64,000 nucleotides of DNA from assembly GCA_037833965.1 (NCBI GenBank), contig AP031355.1, positions 6,535,501 through 6,599,500 of the forward strand, written 5' to 3'. The notes beneath the pieces were generated by a model. It did not search any database. It worked only from the letters and a program-made list of their open reading frames with translations, and was not told where the DNA came from. Source of the DNA: Marchantia polymorpha subsp. ruderalis (Eukaryota > Streptophyta > Marchantiopsida > Marchantiales > Marchantiaceae). The position numbers and the translations under genes were made by a program. Each line of letters begins with the position of its first letter. Positions within the stretch are counted from its first letter, which is position 1. Positions 61,556 through 64,000 of the stretch are shown here, piece after piece.

Positions 61556-62746
61556 ATCATGCATAAGACTCGGCAAGGTAACGGGGTAAGCCTCTACCTT
61601 TACCCTACCTTTTACTTTACACTAACACTATGGGTTACGTTACACTTTACCTCTACCTCAGGGTACTTACCCGGTTACCTGGTAAAGATTTAAAAAATTT
61701 TAGTTTTGGACGCATCATATAAAGATTCTGCTGGGGGTATGCGGTTTCTGGTTTTCTTTGAATGCGTTTTTTAAGCTACATGTTGATTCTCTATTGTAAC
61801 ATTATGAGACGTCTACTGCCTCGTTGTCGATGAATAACTGCTTCCTTTGTAGTGACTGTGACATGAATTGGAATGTTGCCAATGGATCAGATATTTGTTA
61901 TTTCTAAGTTTCTTCTTCACTTCCTATTTAGCATTAGTGCTTGAGAGAGTGTGTGTAAAACAAAAATAGAAGAGAGAGAATACCTCAATCATGAGAAACA
62001 TGAATTATTTTGTTATATGCAGTATGAATGAAGGATTGAACTCCGTAGCCATTAGAAGCGGCTTTCCCCCATTTTAGATACTAAATTATCTCATTCTGAC
62101 CAAAAATTTTCAATCCAAGTGGAACCCATTTTCAACTGGTTCACTCGGATGGAGATAAAGTCTCCTTCACTCGACCATACGATTCAACTCGAATCCCAAC
62201 CATGCTGACTCTTAACGTTGACAAGAGGTATATCTTCTTTAGTTTTTTTAATTCCAGATCTAATTAGAATAAAAAAACAGGCAGAAGATCTATGAATTAT
62301 AACTGAGCTGAACAACTACTCAAGCCAACGCTTTTATGACTTCTATTAAAAGACTTCATCGTCAGATTACAAAACTGCAGAAAGTGATTGCTTTTCTACT
62401 TAAACTAGTAACATCATGCAGTGTCATGCAAATTTAGCTTCGCATACCACAGTATAGTCTGAAAGAGTTGAATCAATTCCTTGACTTCATCGCATAATAT
62501 TGCTGAATCTGGTTGTAGGTCTGTTCAGAGTTAGTCAGGTTTTGAGTCATGCAAAAGAATGTCCACATTTTTTTGACATTCTTTTGTCCACATTTTTTTT
62601 TATGGGTTACCCGGTAATTACCTGGTAACCCGCGAGTCTCTACCTTCACCCTACCTTTACGTTACCCTATAGCCAAATGTATCATCTTTACATTTTACAC
62701 GGTAACCCTAAAGGGTTACCTTACCTTGCCGAGGCTTAATCATGCA
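61556..62746. mobile_element. hAT-like miniature inverted-repeat transposon with 8-bp target duplication
   Basis: The element proper is 61564-62738 (1,175 bp). Its ends are TAAGACTCGGCAAGGTAA and, read inward from the right, TAAGCCTCGGCAAGGTAA: 17 of 18 positions match. A perfect 8-bp duplication, ATCATGCA, flanks it (61556-61563 and 62739-62746). Eight-base duplications are typical of the hAT superfamily. Inside both ends lie clusters of GGTAACC/TTACCCT motifs in both orientations. There is no transposase frame, so it must have been moved by a related element. Unit A has the uninterrupted site near 46565-46585 (GATCATGTACGTGCTC), which confirms an insertion after the duplication. Confidence 0.88.
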
Positions 62747-62875
62747 TGTGCTCTGTTAAAAGAAAAGTCATCCCATTTCTATTGTCAAGTTGAAGATGAC
62801 GTCATCTGGAAAACCTGTGTTTTACTCGTGTGGAAATGTGTTTCCTGAGCTCTTTATTAATTTCAGAAATACGTG

Positions 62876-62905
62876 TTGAAGTGCCAACTCCAGTTGGCAC
62901 TTCAA
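62876..62905. repeat. perfect 14-bp inverted repeat with 2-base loop
   Basis: TTGAAGTGCCAACT and AGTTGGCACTTCAA are separated by CC. The matching part of unit A (about 46710-46735) has no palindrome. Confidence 0.9.
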
Positions 62906-64000
62906 GGAAAAAACGTAGTCAAGTGCTTCGCCCTTACTTTCCAAGGAATGGCATCAACAGCCGTCGGTGTACAGCCAAAGAGATGTATGTATACGCTCAC
63001 CATTTGCCACTATCTGTTCGTATGATGAGGTTTCTATATAATGCAGCTACAATTTTATACATGTCACTGCCTCTCGTTCTACGTTCAATGTTTCCATTCT
63101 CTACCAATGACGTTCACGTACACTCCACATGCACGTGCATTATATTCTGCGCTCCAAGGGGATATCGAATGTATCAACTTTCATTGAAGTAATTTCTCAA
63201 GAGGAATGAACTCAGTTCCTAAACAAAAACGCATTTGAAGGTTAAAGAATTCAGTCCAACGATGAAAGAGTGCTGGAGCCTGAAACTTCAGTGATTATAA
63301 TATGCGGGACAGCGAATCGAAATTTGCTTGAATGAATATATTCGAGATCTATATTTTTTTGTAAGGATCATTCACACACTGCGATTGCTGCAATTGTGTG
63401 TCCTTCAGCAACTTCATTTCCATCTCCATGACTAGATTTGTAACTCATGAGTCCTGAGGCTGCGTCATGATATTCAACTCAATCCACAGCCATTATGATG
63501 TTATTTTAACGAGTGGTTTACTAGAACTGTTATACCATGCGCAAGTGAAATTGAGAACTCAAATTAGCTCATCCCGGAAGTACTTTGATCACCAACTTCT
63601 CAAACATTAGAAAACACCTCGAGTATACCAGGATTTCACTCTATGAACTATCAGCAAAATTACGATCTAATGTAAAAGGCACGAAAGAGAAGTCGACCGT
63701 GGCCTCAGACGTCCTAACCAGCCAACAGACTCCCATTCGCGTGCCGCTTCAAGTTTCATGACCATCGGATTGACATATAGTCCTACACTTGAGCAAATAT
63801 ATCTTCAATCCCGTCAGAAGAACAGCTTCATTCCACGTACACGAAGTAGAAGTTCTCGTCGCGACATGTGCATCTGTCCGGACAAATATTTGACAGCTGA
63901 AATTTGACAGCGGATAGGATCTTCGAAGCCAACTGTATTTGCCTACAGTAAGTTTTATAAAGTGAACTGACCTTAGCTGTCTCTGTTCAGAGAACAAAGA

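Larger units (their letters stand above)
56935..64000. repeat. tandem segmental unit C, cut by the window end
   Basis: Third copy. It is close to unit B at its start, and further on it retains blocks found in A but lost from B (61260-61560 and 62760-63900). It is interrupted by the 1,175-bp miniature transposon. Apart from the secreted-protein gene I see no supported genes. Confidence 0.8.

Overview
The window is nuclear DNA of a land plant, most likely the liverwort Marchantia polymorpha or a close relative. This rests on my memory of protein families, not on a search. The genes have many introns with GT-AG or occasional GC-AG borders, there are no operons, long AT-rich tracts separate the genes, and a repeat-encoded coiled-coil protein is of a type I associate with predicted proteins of Marchantia.

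Region 1 (1-28,400) is ordinary gene territory. A plant NIMA-related kinase with 14 coding exons (234-5138, +) is followed by a gene-poor stretch with a small coiled-coil/RING reading frame (10455-10943, -), an intronless GT92 glycosyltransferase (12661-14460, -), and an 11-exon gene for an about 2,029-residue protein (19629-28376, +). That protein joins an EMB8-like alpha/beta-hydrolase to a CPBP (CAAX-protease-like) membrane domain. The spliced models of both large genes stay in frame throughout.

Region 2 (28,400-41,900) is a transposon graveyard. It holds a Copia-type primer-binding site, a decayed BED-finger/hAT-like transposase, a decayed Ty3/gypsy protease segment, and a better preserved 4.9-kb element (33631-38573). 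This element has a 5-bp target duplication (CGTAT), TG...CA ends and one long reading frame broken by a single in-frame TGA. I could not place it in a known class.

Region 3 (41,900-64,000) is a tandem segmental array of three units (about 9.1, 6.0 and more than 7.1 kb). Each unit carries, on the minus strand, one small secreted hydrophobic protein gene with its own TATA box. The mature proteins are almost identical while the flanks have diverged, which suggests gene conversion. In all three the stop codon is formed across a splice junction. The array also holds two copies of a tRNA-like folded element, a 1,175-bp hAT-like miniature transposon whose empty site can be read in the neighbouring unit, and several short perfect palindromes each present in one unit only, as expected from template-switch mutations.

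The genes do not appear to form a pathway. The secreted-protein array and the unclassified 4.9-kb element are the parts most likely to be undescribed.
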